From JAMXLO01 sp963850535 (GTDB lineage Bacteria; Pseudomonadota; Alphaproteobacteria; Acetobacterales; Acetobacteraceae), in NCBI GenBank assembly GCA_963850535.1, contig CAWKMC010000039.1, positions 281,052 through 345,051 on the forward strand: a stretch of DNA of 64,000 nt, in the 5' to 3' direction. The translations under genes and the position numbers were made by a program. A model generated the notes under the pieces. It worked only from the letters and a program-made list of their open reading frames with translations, did no database searches and had not been told where the DNA came from. Below, piece by piece: positions 1 to 8,772 of this stretch (position 1 is its first letter; every line of letters begins with the position of its first letter).

Positions 1-215
1 TTGCGGTCGTCGCCAAGGATCTGGCCCATGCAGGTTTCCGAGCCCCCGCGCTCGCCGTAGGTGTCCGCGGTGTCGAGCAAGGTGATACCGAGATCGAGCG
101 CCTTGTGGATGACCTTGCGAGTGCTCTCCAGGTCAATGCGACCACCGAAGTTGTTGCAGCCGAGACCAATCGAGGAGACGCGCAGACCGGATGCGCCGAG
201 ATTGCGGATTTCCAA
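1..215 (-). CDS. Aldo/keto reductase, N-terminal part (cut by window edge)
   Basis: Only the first 71 or so codons are inside the window. The translation opens LEIRNLGASGLRVSSIGLGC and continues to LLDTADTYGERGGSE, the start of the aldo/keto reductase barrel with the NADPH-enzyme motif around the catalytic Asp and Tyr (DTADTYG). The likely start is TTG at 215, with an AAGGA box about 8 bases upstream. It lies 17 bases downstream of the glutathionyl-hydroquinone reductase gene on the same strand, so the two are probably co-transcribed. The family reduces aldehydes or ketones with NADPH in the cytoplasm. The substrate cannot be told from this fragment. Confidence 0.85.
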   Translation of the reverse strand, partial: MEIRNLGASGLRVSSIGLGCNNFGGRIDLESTRKVIHKALDLGITLLDTADTYGERGGSETCMGQILGDDR

Positions 216-231
216 CTTGGAGTTCCTTGGT

Positions 232-1245
232 TCAGAAGGTGAGCAGGCGGGCGACATCCTTGCCGCGTTCCGCCGACGCGTCAAAATCGAGCGCGGGTCC
301 GACCGGGACAATACCTGTGGGATTGATCTGCTTATGACTCTGGTAGTAGTGGCGCTTGATGTGAGCAAAGTTCACGGTCTGCGCGACACCGGGGATCTGA
401 TAGACGTCGCGGGTGTAGGCCCAAAGGTTCTTGTAATCGACGATCCGTCGGACATTGCACTTGAAGTGGCCATGATAGACAGCGTCGAAGCGCACCAATG
501 TTGTGAATAGGCGGATGTCCGCCTCGGTGAGCGTATCGTCACATAGGAAACGCGACTGCGACAGGGTGTCGTCCAGCCAATCCAGCGTCTCGAACAGCGG
601 CGTCACTGCCTCCTCATAGGAGGATTGCGTCATCGCGAAGCCGGCCTTGTAGACGCCATTATTGAGCGTGTCATAAATGCGTGCGTTCAACGTATCGATT
701 TCTTCGCGTTTGTCCTTTGGGTAATAATCACCCGGCTGCGCGCCCACTGCATCAAACGCGCTGTTGAACATTCGGATAATTTCGGCCGATTCGTTATTGA
801 CGATCGTCTGGGTGTGCTGGTCCCACAGAACCGGGACGCTGGCGCGGCCGGAGTAGTGGGTGTCCGCGCGGCTATAAATTTCGCGCAGGTAGCGACTGTT
901 GAACAGCGGATCAGGTATCACGCCCTCGCCGGGCGAAAAGGTCCAGCCCTGATCCCCCATCAGCCAGTGCGTGACCGAGACCGGTATGATCTGCTCCAGT
1001 CCCTTCAAGGCGCGCATGATCAGCGTGCGATGCGCCCAGGGACAGGCGAGTGACACGTAGAGGTGATACCGACCGGCGGCCGCGGAAAATCCGTCACTTC
1101 CGGTGGGACCGGGACGGCCGTCTGGGGTGACCCAGTTCCGGAATGAGGTTTGCACCCGTTCAAACCGACCGCCCGCACGAGCGGGATCGGTCTTCGCACG
1201 CTCAGGTTCCTGCTCATGCCAGACGCCATCGATCAGCACGCCCAT
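232..1245 (-). CDS. Glutathionyl-hydroquinone reductase (Xi-class GST, YqjG/PcpF type)
   Basis: The 337-residue protein has the two-domain Xi-class glutathione transferase layout and family length. The thioredoxin-like N-terminal half carries the catalytic cysteine in ACPWAHR (Cys68), followed by SVTHWLM and a VPVLWD segment with NNES, which binds glutathione. The all-alpha C-terminal half ends with the conserved HIKRHYYQSHKQINPTGIVP stretch. Xi-class enzymes reduce glutathionyl-(hydro)quinones in the cytoplasm and are linked to quinone and aromatic detoxification. An aldo/keto reductase follows 17 bases downstream, suggesting a small redox operon. The physiological substrate is unknown. Confidence 0.93.
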   Translation of the reverse strand: MGVLIDGVWHEQEPERAKTDPARAGGRFERVQTSFRNWVTPDGRPGPTGSDGFSAAAGRYHLYVSLACPWAHRTLIMRALKGLEQIIPVSVTHWLMGDQGWTFSPGEGVIPDPLFNSRYLREIYSRADTHYSGRASVPVLWDQHTQTIVNNESAEIIRMFNSAFDAVGAQPGDYYPKDKREEIDTLNARIYDTLNNGVYKAGFAMTQSSYEEAVTPLFETLDWLDDTLSQSRFLCDDTLTEADIRLFTTLVRFDAVYHGHFKCNVRRIVDYKNLWAYTRDVYQIPGVAQTVNFAHIKRHYYQSHKQINPTGIVPVGPALDFDASAERGKDVARLLTF

Positions 1246-1305
1246 CGCGGTCCCCTGTCATCCCCGATAGCAGCCATGATACTCCGCGACCGCCGCGGGC
1301 GCGAT

Positions 1306-2040
1306 TTACTCTGCCGCGGTCAGCCGCACCGGCACCGCCTGTTCGGCGATCTCGGTAACGAGCTTGCGCGTCATCGCTTCGCCGAACGTGTGAAAGTCGT
1401 GCACCTCCAGCACGAAGCTGGCAGGGCCGCCAGTGACGTTTTGTCGATAATAGTTCGGCAGACCGCCTGGCGGCTGAACATGGGCATATGTCCAGGACAC
1501 AGGGTGGTCGTTGATAATCGCCAGTCCGTTGATAGTGATGCCGGCGCCGACCGCGTCATCGCGTGCCTCGGAGACGTCGCGGCCGGCGTTGTTGGTGCCA
1601 TCGCCGCACACATCGATGATACGTCGCTGCGCCTCGAAGCCACTCTCGGCCAGCAATTGCACGGCGCGGTCAATGCCGGAGCTTATGGCGGTACGGCCCC
1701 AGAATGAGCGGGGTGTCCCGACCAACTTGTCGGCAAATGCCTGCGCCGACGCCTGATCGTGGATGACCTGCCAATCCAGCACGGTGCGCACCTCGAAGCT
1801 GGACGCGAACTCGACATAGGCAACGGCAATCGCACCGATGTTGCCGCCCTGGATCGCCTCGATCACCTGCTTGGAGGTGAACGCCGAGGCGTAGCCTTCT
1901 TTTTCCAGCTTGAATTCAGCATCGTCGATACTGCGTGAGACGTCGGATACCAGCACCAGGGTAAGATCGACACTGTCGGCGGCCTGCGCCGGTGCGGCGA
2001 AGGTGATGCAGACGGCAAACAGCCAGACAAACGCGCGCAT
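1306..2040 (-). CDS. DUF1194 family von Willebrand A-like secreted protein
   Basis: The 244-residue protein starts with a clear Sec signal peptide (hydrophobic run, then APAQA before ADSVDL), so it is probably periplasmic. The body is a vWA-like fold: LTLVLVSDVSRSID carries the DxSxS metal-binding (MIDAS) motif, and RRIIDVCGDGTNNAGRDV is the later conserved strand and loop typical of DUF1194. The family is common in alphaproteobacteria and has no assigned reaction. A metal-dependent adhesion or binding role is only an inference from the fold. It is a stand-alone gene between the hydroquinone reductase and a repressor-like regulator. Confidence 0.85.
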   Translation of the reverse strand: MRAFVWLFAVCITFAAPAQAADSVDLTLVLVSDVSRSIDDAEFKLEKEGYASAFTSKQVIEAIQGGNIGAIAVAYVEFASSFEVRTVLDWQVIHDQASAQAFADKLVGTPRSFWGRTAISSGIDRAVQLLAESGFEAQRRIIDVCGDGTNNAGRDVSEARDDAVGAGITINGLAIINDHPVSWTYAHVQPPGGLPNYYRQNVTGGPASFVLEVHDFHTFGEAMTRKLVTEIAEQAVPVRLTAAE

Positions 2041-2110
2041 GGCCGATGTTCCTCGGTGGCTCCGTCATCTTGCGGGGCCGTCCTGGAAGGTCAATCCAAT
2101 TCGTCGGTGG

Positions 2111-2761
2111 CTACTGGCTTGCCCATACGATCCGATGCATCCAGGAGACCTCGGTCAGATCGAAGCTGTAGTTCGGGTGTTCCGGGTTGAGGCTGCGCAA
2201 TTCTATTCGGCGCGCCGATCGGCGGGAGAGTTGCTTGGTCATCACTTCGCCGCGCAACGTGCGCAGCACCACGCGATCGCCACGCCGGATCGGCGCGGAC
2301 GGGGAGACAATCACCATGTCCCCATCGCGATAGACCGGTTCCATAAAGTCGCCGGAGATCTCCAATGCATAGGCATTGGGGTCACCGACCTCCGGCAGCG
2401 CCACCTCGTCCCACCCTCCGCCGACGGGGTAGCCCCCATCATCGAAGTAGCCGTCACTGCCGGCTTGAGTGAAACCAATCAAGGGGATGCGCCGCGACAC
2501 GCTGCGTGCAATGCCATTGGAGGCAAGGGCGCGCGCGCCCGAAACCAGCGCGGTGAACGCTTCCAGGCTGGCGCCGGTGGCCTCCAGCACCTTCGCCACG
2601 CTCTCCGTACTTGGCCACCGGGCGCGGCCGTCCTGCATCCGCCGCTTCGACGGATTGAAGGTGGTTGGATCCAGGCCCGATCGTCGGGCCAAGCCCGATG
2701 CAGAGAGGCCATTCTCGGCGGCGAGCGTGTCCAGCGCGCGCCAGATGTCATCGTGCTTCAT
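2111..2761 (-). CDS. S24/LexA-like repressor with N-terminal HTH, catalytic Ser replaced by Phe
   Basis: The 216-residue protein has an N-terminal helix-turn-helix (about residues 8-70; LARRSGLDPTTFNPSKR is the recognition region) and a C-terminal S24 peptidase-like domain (about 95-214). A candidate self-cleavage Ala-Gly lies in GFTQAG (100-101), and the general-base Lys is present in VMTKQL (176). The nucleophile position, normally Ser in GDSMEP, reads GDFMEP (Phe139, codon TTT, one base from TCT). Self-cleavage should therefore be impossible if the annotation is right, leaving a dimerising repressor fold. Repeated TCCTAG boxes directly upstream may be its operator. Targets are unknown. Confidence 0.85.
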   Translation of the reverse strand: MKHDDIWRALDTLAAENGLSASGLARRSGLDPTTFNPSKRRMQDGRARWPSTESVAKVLEATGASLEAFTALVSGARALASNGIARSVSRRIPLIGFTQAGSDGYFDDGGYPVGGGWDEVALPEVGDPNAYALEISGDFMEPVYRDGDMVIVSPSAPIRRGDRVVLRTLRGEVMTKQLSRRSARRIELRSLNPEHPNYSFDLTEVSWMHRIVWASQ

Positions 2762-2792
2762 AGGCGGGGCCTGGGGTGCGAATCGGTAGAGG

Positions 2793-2861
2793 TCCTAGTG
2801 TCCTAGGATTCGGAGCAGAATGGAATAGGAAAAAACACGGCAACAGAGACCCGAGTCCTAG
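2793..2861. promoter_or_regulatory. Cluster of TCCTAG boxes upstream of the S24-like regulator
   Basis: TCCTAG occurs at 2793-2798, at 2801-2806 (within the palindrome TCCTAGGA, 2801-2808) and at 2856-2861, with a related inverted form (AATAGGA) at 2824-2830. All lie in or beside the 96-base gap between the regulator start and the end of hyuA. Clustered half-sites next to a repressor-like gene suggest an autoregulatory operator. No binding evidence exists. Confidence 0.35.
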
Positions 2862-4927
2862 AGGCGGCCTCCCTGGCAATTCAACCGAATATTTCCGAAA
2901 TCGTCCAGCGCTGCGCACCCACCCTGTGGCACGAGGCAGGTTGCGTCGTATTCCTGGATGATGAGGGGGCCTTGGTGCGCTTTCTGTTTGAGGGCGGCTC
3001 GGTCGATTACGGGAGCCTCAATCCAGCCGGTGTCCGGAAACCAGGTTCGGCGGCTAATGGCAACAGCGATGGCGGCAGGCGGAATACTTTCTGGCAGGCG
3101 ACCGCGTTCTGGAATGCCGCGAGCGATGACCGACAGGCCCACCAGTTCAACCGGTTCATTGGGCGGCGCACGGAAGCCGTAATTCTGCTCGTGGGCATTG
3201 CCGAAGTGCTCGGTGAGCGAACTCAGGACGTCGTCGTCCTGCAGATCTACTTCTATCTCACTCGATTGTCCGACGTAGCGTGCCAGAGCAGCACGCCGGA
3301 ACTGGCGTCGCTCGGGAGGGAAACCGTCACGTGCCAGTCGCTCGTCGCCCGCCGCCATCAGGGCATCCAGCACGGAGGCAATGCGAGCGCCATCGGCTTG
3401 GTCCAGACCCATGCGGAGACTCTGCGTCGCATGGTGTTCGGTGTCGGCGACCAGTAATCCGAATGCACTGAACACGCCGGGCAACGGCGGGACGATCACG
3501 CTGCTAATGCCCAATTCAGCGGCGATCGCCGCGGCGAACAGCGGACCGTTTCCGCCAAACGCCAGCAAAGCGAACTGGCGTGGATCGCGCCCGCGTTCTA
3601 CCGACACCGCACGGATCGCCCGCATCATCGATGCTGATGCTAAGCGGAGCATCCCGTAGGCGGCTTCCTCCACGGACCGGTGCAGGGGTTCCGCCAGCGT
3701 GCGCGTAATGGCGCTGTGGGCTGCTTCTGCATCCAGCCTGAGCGCACCGCCGACCAGTCCTGACGGATCGAGATAGCCGAGCACCAGATTGCAGTCGGTG
3801 ATGGTGGGCTCGGTGCCGCCGCGGCAATAACAGACCGGCCCTGGATCCGCCCCCGCGCTGTCCGGACCGACCTTCGGCGCACCGGCAGCGTCGAGACGAC
3901 ATATCGATCCTCCGCCAGCGCCAACCTCAGCGAGGTCGATTGCGGGCAGCTTCAGCAGATAGCCCGCGCCGACCAGCAGCCTCGAACCCGCCATGACGCC
4001 GGCACCTACTTCAAGCGCCTCGCTGCGAAGTACCTCCCCGTTCTCTACCAGACCGGCCTTGGCCGTCGTGCCGCCCATATCGAAGGTGATGATGCGGGGT
4101 TCATCCAGTTTCCTGGCCAGCGCTGCACCGCCAACAACGCCGGCTGCAGGGCCGCTTTCGATGATATGCGCAGGCGCGATTGCAGCGGACTCCGCCGATG
4201 CCAGTCCACCGTTCGACTGCATAAGCTGGAGTGGCGCCTTGATGCCAAGTGCTCTCAGGCGCGCGACAAGCGATGTCACATAGGCACGCACCACCGGCTG
4301 CACATAAGCATTGATGACCGTCGTGCTGGTGCGTGGATACTCTTTTATCTCCGGCAGAATCTCGTGGCTGATGGAGATCGCCATATCGGGCAGCGCCGCG
4401 CGGATGCTGTCAGCGACTGCACGTTCGTGCGCGGGGTTGGCGTAGGAGTGCAACAGGCAAATAGCGACGCTGTGCACCTCCTCCCGTCGTAGCATTTCGA
4501 TTGCCGCGCCGACGCTATCGGCATCGAGTGGCGTAGCGATCGAGCCATCTGGTCGAAGTTTTTCGATCACCTCCAATCGAAGCCGCCGTTCGACCAGCGC
4601 AGGCGGCTTGGTCCAGTGCAGATCGTACAGCACCGGCATGCGGAGATCGCGAATTTCCAGGATATCGCGGAAGCCCTTGGTCGTGATCAGCGCAGTCCGT
4701 GCGCCCTTGCCTTCCAGTATCGTGTTGGAACCGATCGTCGTCCCGTGCAGCACATCGGCGACGGTGTCACTATGCGAGGCCAGCAGCTCTGTCAGGCCCT
4801 CTATGATGGCGTCGCCAAAGTCATGCGGTGTGGAGGCGACCTTGTGGGTCAGCACGCGCCCGTCGGCCGTAATTGCCACCAGGTCAGTGAATGTTCCGCC
4901 AATATCGATGCCAATGCGCTGCGTCAT
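2858..4927 (-). CDS. hyuA: Hydantoinase/oxoprolinase subunit A (HyuA, ATP-binding)
   Basis: The 689-residue protein begins RIGIDIGGTFTDLVAI, the actin-like ATPase phosphate-binding loop of the hydantoinase/5-oxoprolinase A family. Later landmarks are DVLHGTTIGSNTI, ITFDMGGTTAKAGL, GADPGPVCYCRGG and LLAFGGNGPLFA, all in the usual order and at full length. With subunit B it hydrolyses cyclic amides (N-methylhydantoin, 5-oxoproline or related lactams) using ATP, in the cytoplasm. Its partner hyuB is about 7 kb away at 11953-13707 on the same strand, with a stressosome module between them. The substrate is not inferable. Confidence 0.92.
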   Translation of the reverse strand: MTQRIGIDIGGTFTDLVAITADGRVLTHKVASTPHDFGDAIIEGLTELLASHSDTVADVLHGTTIGSNTILEGKGARTALITTKGFRDILEIRDLRMPVLYDLHWTKPPALVERRLRLEVIEKLRPDGSIATPLDADSVGAAIEMLRREEVHSVAICLLHSYANPAHERAVADSIRAALPDMAISISHEILPEIKEYPRTSTTVINAYVQPVVRAYVTSLVARLRALGIKAPLQLMQSNGGLASAESAAIAPAHIIESGPAAGVVGGAALARKLDEPRIITFDMGGTTAKAGLVENGEVLRSEALEVGAGVMAGSRLLVGAGYLLKLPAIDLAEVGAGGGSICRLDAAGAPKVGPDSAGADPGPVCYCRGGTEPTITDCNLVLGYLDPSGLVGGALRLDAEAAHSAITRTLAEPLHRSVEEAAYGMLRLASASMMRAIRAVSVERGRDPRQFALLAFGGNGPLFAAAIAAELGISSVIVPPLPGVFSAFGLLVADTEHHATQSLRMGLDQADGARIASVLDALMAAGDERLARDGFPPERRQFRRAALARYVGQSSEIEVDLQDDDVLSSLTEHFGNAHEQNYGFRAPPNEPVELVGLSVIARGIPERGRLPESIPPAAIAVAISRRTWFPDTGWIEAPVIDRAALKQKAHQGPLIIQEYDATCLVPQGGCAALDDFGNIRLNCQGGRL

Positions 4928-4973
4928 TCACCGCCTGCCGTAGCCGTTTCCCCGGCTATTCTCACTACGTCGG

Positions 4974-6632
4974 TCAGTTTTCGTCCAGCGCCATCCGAAT
5001 CGATCGTGCGAGATCCCCGTACCTGTATGGCTTCAGCAGAAGCGGTACGTCTGGCCGATTGCTGCCGGGGCGATGCACATTGGCATAACCCGATGTCATC
5101 AGCACCTTAAGATCGGCGCGAATATCCTTCGCCTTGGTGACCAGTTCGAAGCCATTCATACCGCCAGGCATGACCACGTCGCTGAACAGAAGATCGATTG
5201 CCTTGTTCTTTCGCACGATGTTGAGTGCAGAGGGTCCATCCGGGGCGGTCAAGACCTTGTAGCCCAGCTCACTGATCGTAGCGACCGCCAGTTCCAACAC
5301 CTCGGCGTTGTCCTCGACGACAAGCACCGTTTCGTCCCCAGTGGGAGAAGAGCTGACAGGCTGGCTTTCGGTGTCCTTGGTGTTCCGGGTGTCCTCGCAC
5401 CGTGGCAGATATAGCCGGAATGTCGTGCCGACAGAGGGCGTGCTCTCGATCTCGATATGGCCGCCCGATTGCTTGATGAAACCGTAGACCTGGCTCAATC
5501 CAAGTCCGGTGCCCTTGCCAACCTCCTTTGTGGTGAAGAACGGCTCGAATGCGCGCGCAGAGACGTCGGGATCCATGCCGGTGCCGGTGTCCGTAACAGA
5601 TACCAGCACATAGTCGCCCGCAATAAGCTCAAGCGAGCGGTGCGCCCGCTCCTCATTTATCGTGACGTTCTCGGTTGCAATATCCACCCGTCCACCAAGC
5701 GGCATGGCATCGCGGGCATTGACCACAAGGTTGAGGACGGCTGCCTCGAATTGGGAGGCATCGATCCTGCTGACCCAGAGATTGGATGCAAAATTGAGAC
5801 CCAGGGTGATGGTCTCTCCCAGCGCGCGGCGCAGGAAGGGTTCGGAAGCAACCAGCACCTCGTCCAGTGCGACGATGTCAAGGGTGAACGTGCTGCGGCG
5901 GGCGAAGGCGAGCAGCTGCTGCGTGAGCTTGGTTGCTCGCCCCGTCGCCGCTTCGGAAGCGTTCAGCAGTCGCATGATTTTGGCGCGGGGCAGCTCGCCG
6001 CCCGCGTCGAATGCCGCGCGGATCATCTCCACACTGCCGACGATAACTGCCAGCAGGTTGTTGAAGTCGTGGGCAATGCCGCCGGTGAGTTGTCCGACCA
6101 CCTCAAGTTTCTGTGCGTGCCAAAGCATCTCCTCGGTCTTGCGCCGTTCGCCGACTTCCAGCTCGAGGCGGTGATTTGCTTCGGTCAACTCCCGGGTGCG
6201 TTCGGCAACCTGCAGTTCCAGCCCATCGTTCAGCCGGCGCAGTTCCAGCTCTGCCCCGCGCATCCGCAGCAGCGCCTGTGCTGTGGCCACCAGTTCCCCC
6301 GGCTCGATCGGCTCGACCAGAAAACTGTCCGCCCCGCTGTCCAGGGCTACGGCGCGATCATGCGCGCTAGTGACCGCCGCTGATGTCTGCAGCACGACGA
6401 TGCCCGGATCTCTCGCCTTGATCCGCTGACCTACCTCGAAACCATGAATATCTGGCAGCATGGCATCGAGCAGGACCAGATCAGGATTGTCGGAGCAACT
6501 GCGCGCAATCGCTTCCGCGCCTGTGGCTGCCTCGGTGACCCGATAGCCGTGCTTGCGCAGGATGTGTGCCTTCAGATAACGCCCCGCGTCGTCGTCGTCG
6601 ACCACAAGTATCCGGGCGCTTGTAGCGGTCAT
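4974..6632 (-). CDS. Hybrid histidine kinase: receiver, HisKA, HATPase, receiver
   Basis: The 552-residue cytoplasmic protein has no membrane segment. Order: receiver 1 (about 6-122, phospho-Asp56 in LVLLDAMLP), a short coiled coil (125-175), HisKA with GGIAHDFNN (His188), HATPase (about 290-412; NLVVNARDAM, DTGTGMD, GKGTGLGLS) and receiver 2 (about 435-550, Asp485 in LLFSDVVMPGG, Lys534). Its ATG overlaps the stop of the upstream kinase as ATGA, so the two are translationally coupled. It is the last gene of the stressosome-like operon and presumably passes phosphate to, or integrates, the signal released from RsbT-like partners. That role is inferred from context. Confidence 0.92.
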   Translation of the reverse strand: MTATSARILVVDDDDAGRYLKAHILRKHGYRVTEAATGAEAIARSCSDNPDLVLLDAMLPDIHGFEVGQRIKARDPGIVVLQTSAAVTSAHDRAVALDSGADSFLVEPIEPGELVATAQALLRMRGAELELRRLNDGLELQVAERTRELTEANHRLELEVGERRKTEEMLWHAQKLEVVGQLTGGIAHDFNNLLAVIVGSVEMIRAAFDAGGELPRAKIMRLLNASEAATGRATKLTQQLLAFARRSTFTLDIVALDEVLVASEPFLRRALGETITLGLNFASNLWVSRIDASQFEAAVLNLVVNARDAMPLGGRVDIATENVTINEERAHRSLELIAGDYVLVSVTDTGTGMDPDVSARAFEPFFTTKEVGKGTGLGLSQVYGFIKQSGGHIEIESTPSVGTTFRLYLPRCEDTRNTKDTESQPVSSSPTGDETVLVVEDNAEVLELAVATISELGYKVLTAPDGPSALNIVRKNKAIDLLFSDVVMPGGMNGFELVTKAKDIRADLKVLMTSGYANVHRPGSNRPDVPLLLKPYRYGDLARSIRMALDEN

Positions 6633-8764
6633 CCGGCACCAACGTCGGCTTCAGACCTCAGGACACTCCCGATGGCGTTGATCAACGTATCAGACGCGAG
6701 CTCTGACTTGGACAGAATCATTGACGTGGAGTCGAGCGACGAGCGCTCCTGCGGGTCCAGAATAGATGACGTCAACACGATGACTGGCAACTCGGCGGAC
6801 GAAATATCTTGTCTAAAGCAATTTAGGAACGCGAAGCCATTCATGCCCGGCATTGCAAGGTCCAACAGGATCACGTCTGGGCGATATTCCGGCAGGTGAT
6901 CAAGCGCATCCCTGCCGTCTCGGGCAATCCAGACGCGATACTGGCTGCGCGGCAGGAGCTGGCGCACAAGATAGTGAGTGACTTCTTCGTCATCTACCAG
7001 CAGAACGCGTATGATCGAGTGCCGACCTGTGACGCGGTCCAAGGCATCGATCAGGCGTTCCCTGTCGACGGGCTTGGCCATGTAGTCATCCGCGCCGAGG
7101 TGGACGGCCTTTCGCACCTCCCCGGTCGAGGACGTCACGATGACGGGAATGTCGTTTTGTGTGTCCTGGCCACGCAGTTCGAGTAGCAGCCGCCAGCTTT
7201 CGTCACCGACGAGCATGACATCAAGCAGGATCGCTTCCGGGCGCACCGACTGCATGAAGCGCCGAGCATCCCGCACTGAACGTGCGACCAGCGGCTGGTA
7301 GATAGAGCCCGCGAGCAGACGCTGGATCGCGAGGCAGTCGGCTGGATCATCTTCCACCACAAGAACTGGCACCCGCCCAGCCTCGACCGACCAATCTTCA
7401 TCGACCTGTTGCGGCTCGCTTGCGTTGTAGATGCGTGGGATCGTGACGGTGAAAGTCGATCCTTCGCCTAGCACGCTGTCGACGGTTATTGTGCCGCCCA
7501 TCAATTCGGCCAGCTTCTTCGCCAGCGGCAATCCAAGGCCGGTACCCTTGATCCGGCCCTGCAATCGATGGGCAACCTGACCAAATTCCTGGAAGATGAT
7601 GTCGACGTCGCTGGCGGCAATGCCGATGCCGGTATCGCGCACATGCAGGCTGACCGTGTCGGCCACATGGTCAGCCGTCGCCCAGACGCGAACCTCGCCT
7701 TTTTCCGTGAACTTGATGGCATTGGAGATGAAGTTGCGCAGGATCTGGGACAGCTTCCCTTCATCGGTGTCCAGCAGCGCGACGTTATGCGAGTCATCGA
7801 ACAGCAACGCGACATTATCGCCGATCAGCAGTGGTCGCAGCATGCCGCGCAACGCACCGAACAGGGATGCTACGGAGAATTGCGAGGCAACCACCGTTGT
7901 CTTCCCTGCTTCGACCTTGGCCAGATCGAGCAGGTCATCGACCAGCTCGGTCAGGTTCTGCGCGGCCTTGCGGATGAAGCCGACCTGCGTCTCTTGCTCT
8001 GCCGTCAGTTCGCCATCGCTGCGCGAGAGCAGCAGCCGGGCCAGCGCCATGATCGAATTCAGCGGTGTGCGGAATTCGTGACTCATATGCGACAGGAACT
8101 TCGACTTCAGCTCGTCCGCGCGTCGTAAATGGTCCGCCCGCTCGTCCAGCTCCGCATAGAGCGCTACGACGCCACGATTGGTGTCCTGCAGTTCCTGGTT
8201 GAGCCGTTCCAGGTCTTCCTGCCGCTCGCGCAACTCTTCAAGCTGCAGCAGAATTTGCTGATTTTGTCTGGTGATCTCAGCAACCGCGTCGGCTGGGCCA
8301 TCTGCGGCCAATTTCGCGCTGATATTCTTGATGGTAGCCGGGGTCATTGGCGCAGCATTGGCCGGCAGCGCCTTGCTCATGCACACCGTCGTGCCCACGC
8401 CTGGCTGCGACACGATCTCGAACTCGTCCATCAGTCGACGCGCGCCCACCAGGCCGATGCCCATCCCGGTCGGTGACTTGCGCGTGCCAGACAGCACAGC
8501 GTCGAGATCAGGAATGCCGGGTCCCCGGTCCCGCACGACGATCTGGAAATTTCGGCGTCTCGCCTCGCCAGTCAATCGGAAGCTGATATGGCCACCGCGC
8601 GCGTACTCATAAGCGTTGCGCGCAATTTCCGAGACTGCCGTGGTGATGCGCGTCTGGTCCTGCAGATCGAACCCTATCAGTTCAGCCAGCCGGCGCGTCC
8701 GGCTGCGGACCTGCACGATGTCCGTCTCAGCTGCAATCACCACCTGAAGCAGACTAAAATCCAT
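6629..8764 (-). CDS. Hybrid histidine kinase with N-terminal RsbT-like ATPase domain and two receivers
   Basis: The 711-residue soluble protein begins with an RsbT/RsbW-type HATPase (about 5-132: VSEIARNAYEYARGG, RDRGPGI, GMGIGLVGARRLMD). A coiled coil (160-220) precedes HisKA (LSHMSHEFRTPLN, His229), a second HATPase (about 335-445: NFISNAIKFTE, DTGIGI, GTGLGLPLA), receiver 1 (Asp515 in ILLDVML) and receiver 2 (Asp635 in ILLDLAMPG). The N-terminal domain matches the one in the neighbouring RsbT and PP2C proteins, so this kinase may dock on the stressosome or compete for STAS partners. It lies just downstream of the PP2C gene and overlaps the next kinase by ATGA. Confidence 0.92.
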   Translation of the reverse strand: MDFSLLQVVIAAETDIVQVRSRTRRLAELIGFDLQDQTRITTAVSEIARNAYEYARGGHISFRLTGEARRRNFQIVVRDRGPGIPDLDAVLSGTRKSPTGMGIGLVGARRLMDEFEIVSQPGVGTTVCMSKALPANAAPMTPATIKNISAKLAADGPADAVAEITRQNQQILLQLEELRERQEDLERLNQELQDTNRGVVALYAELDERADHLRRADELKSKFLSHMSHEFRTPLNSIMALARLLLSRSDGELTAEQETQVGFIRKAAQNLTELVDDLLDLAKVEAGKTTVVASQFSVASLFGALRGMLRPLLIGDNVALLFDDSHNVALLDTDEGKLSQILRNFISNAIKFTEKGEVRVWATADHVADTVSLHVRDTGIGIAASDVDIIFQEFGQVAHRLQGRIKGTGLGLPLAKKLAELMGGTITVDSVLGEGSTFTVTIPRIYNASEPQQVDEDWSVEAGRVPVLVVEDDPADCLAIQRLLAGSIYQPLVARSVRDARRFMQSVRPEAILLDVMLVGDESWRLLLELRGQDTQNDIPVIVTSSTGEVRKAVHLGADDYMAKPVDRERLIDALDRVTGRHSIIRVLLVDDEEVTHYLVRQLLPRSQYRVWIARDGRDALDHLPEYRPDVILLDLAMPGMNGFAFLNCFRQDISSAELPVIVLTSSILDPQERSSLDSTSMILSKSELASDTLINAIGSVLRSEADVGAG

Positions 8765-8772
8765 GCGCTATC

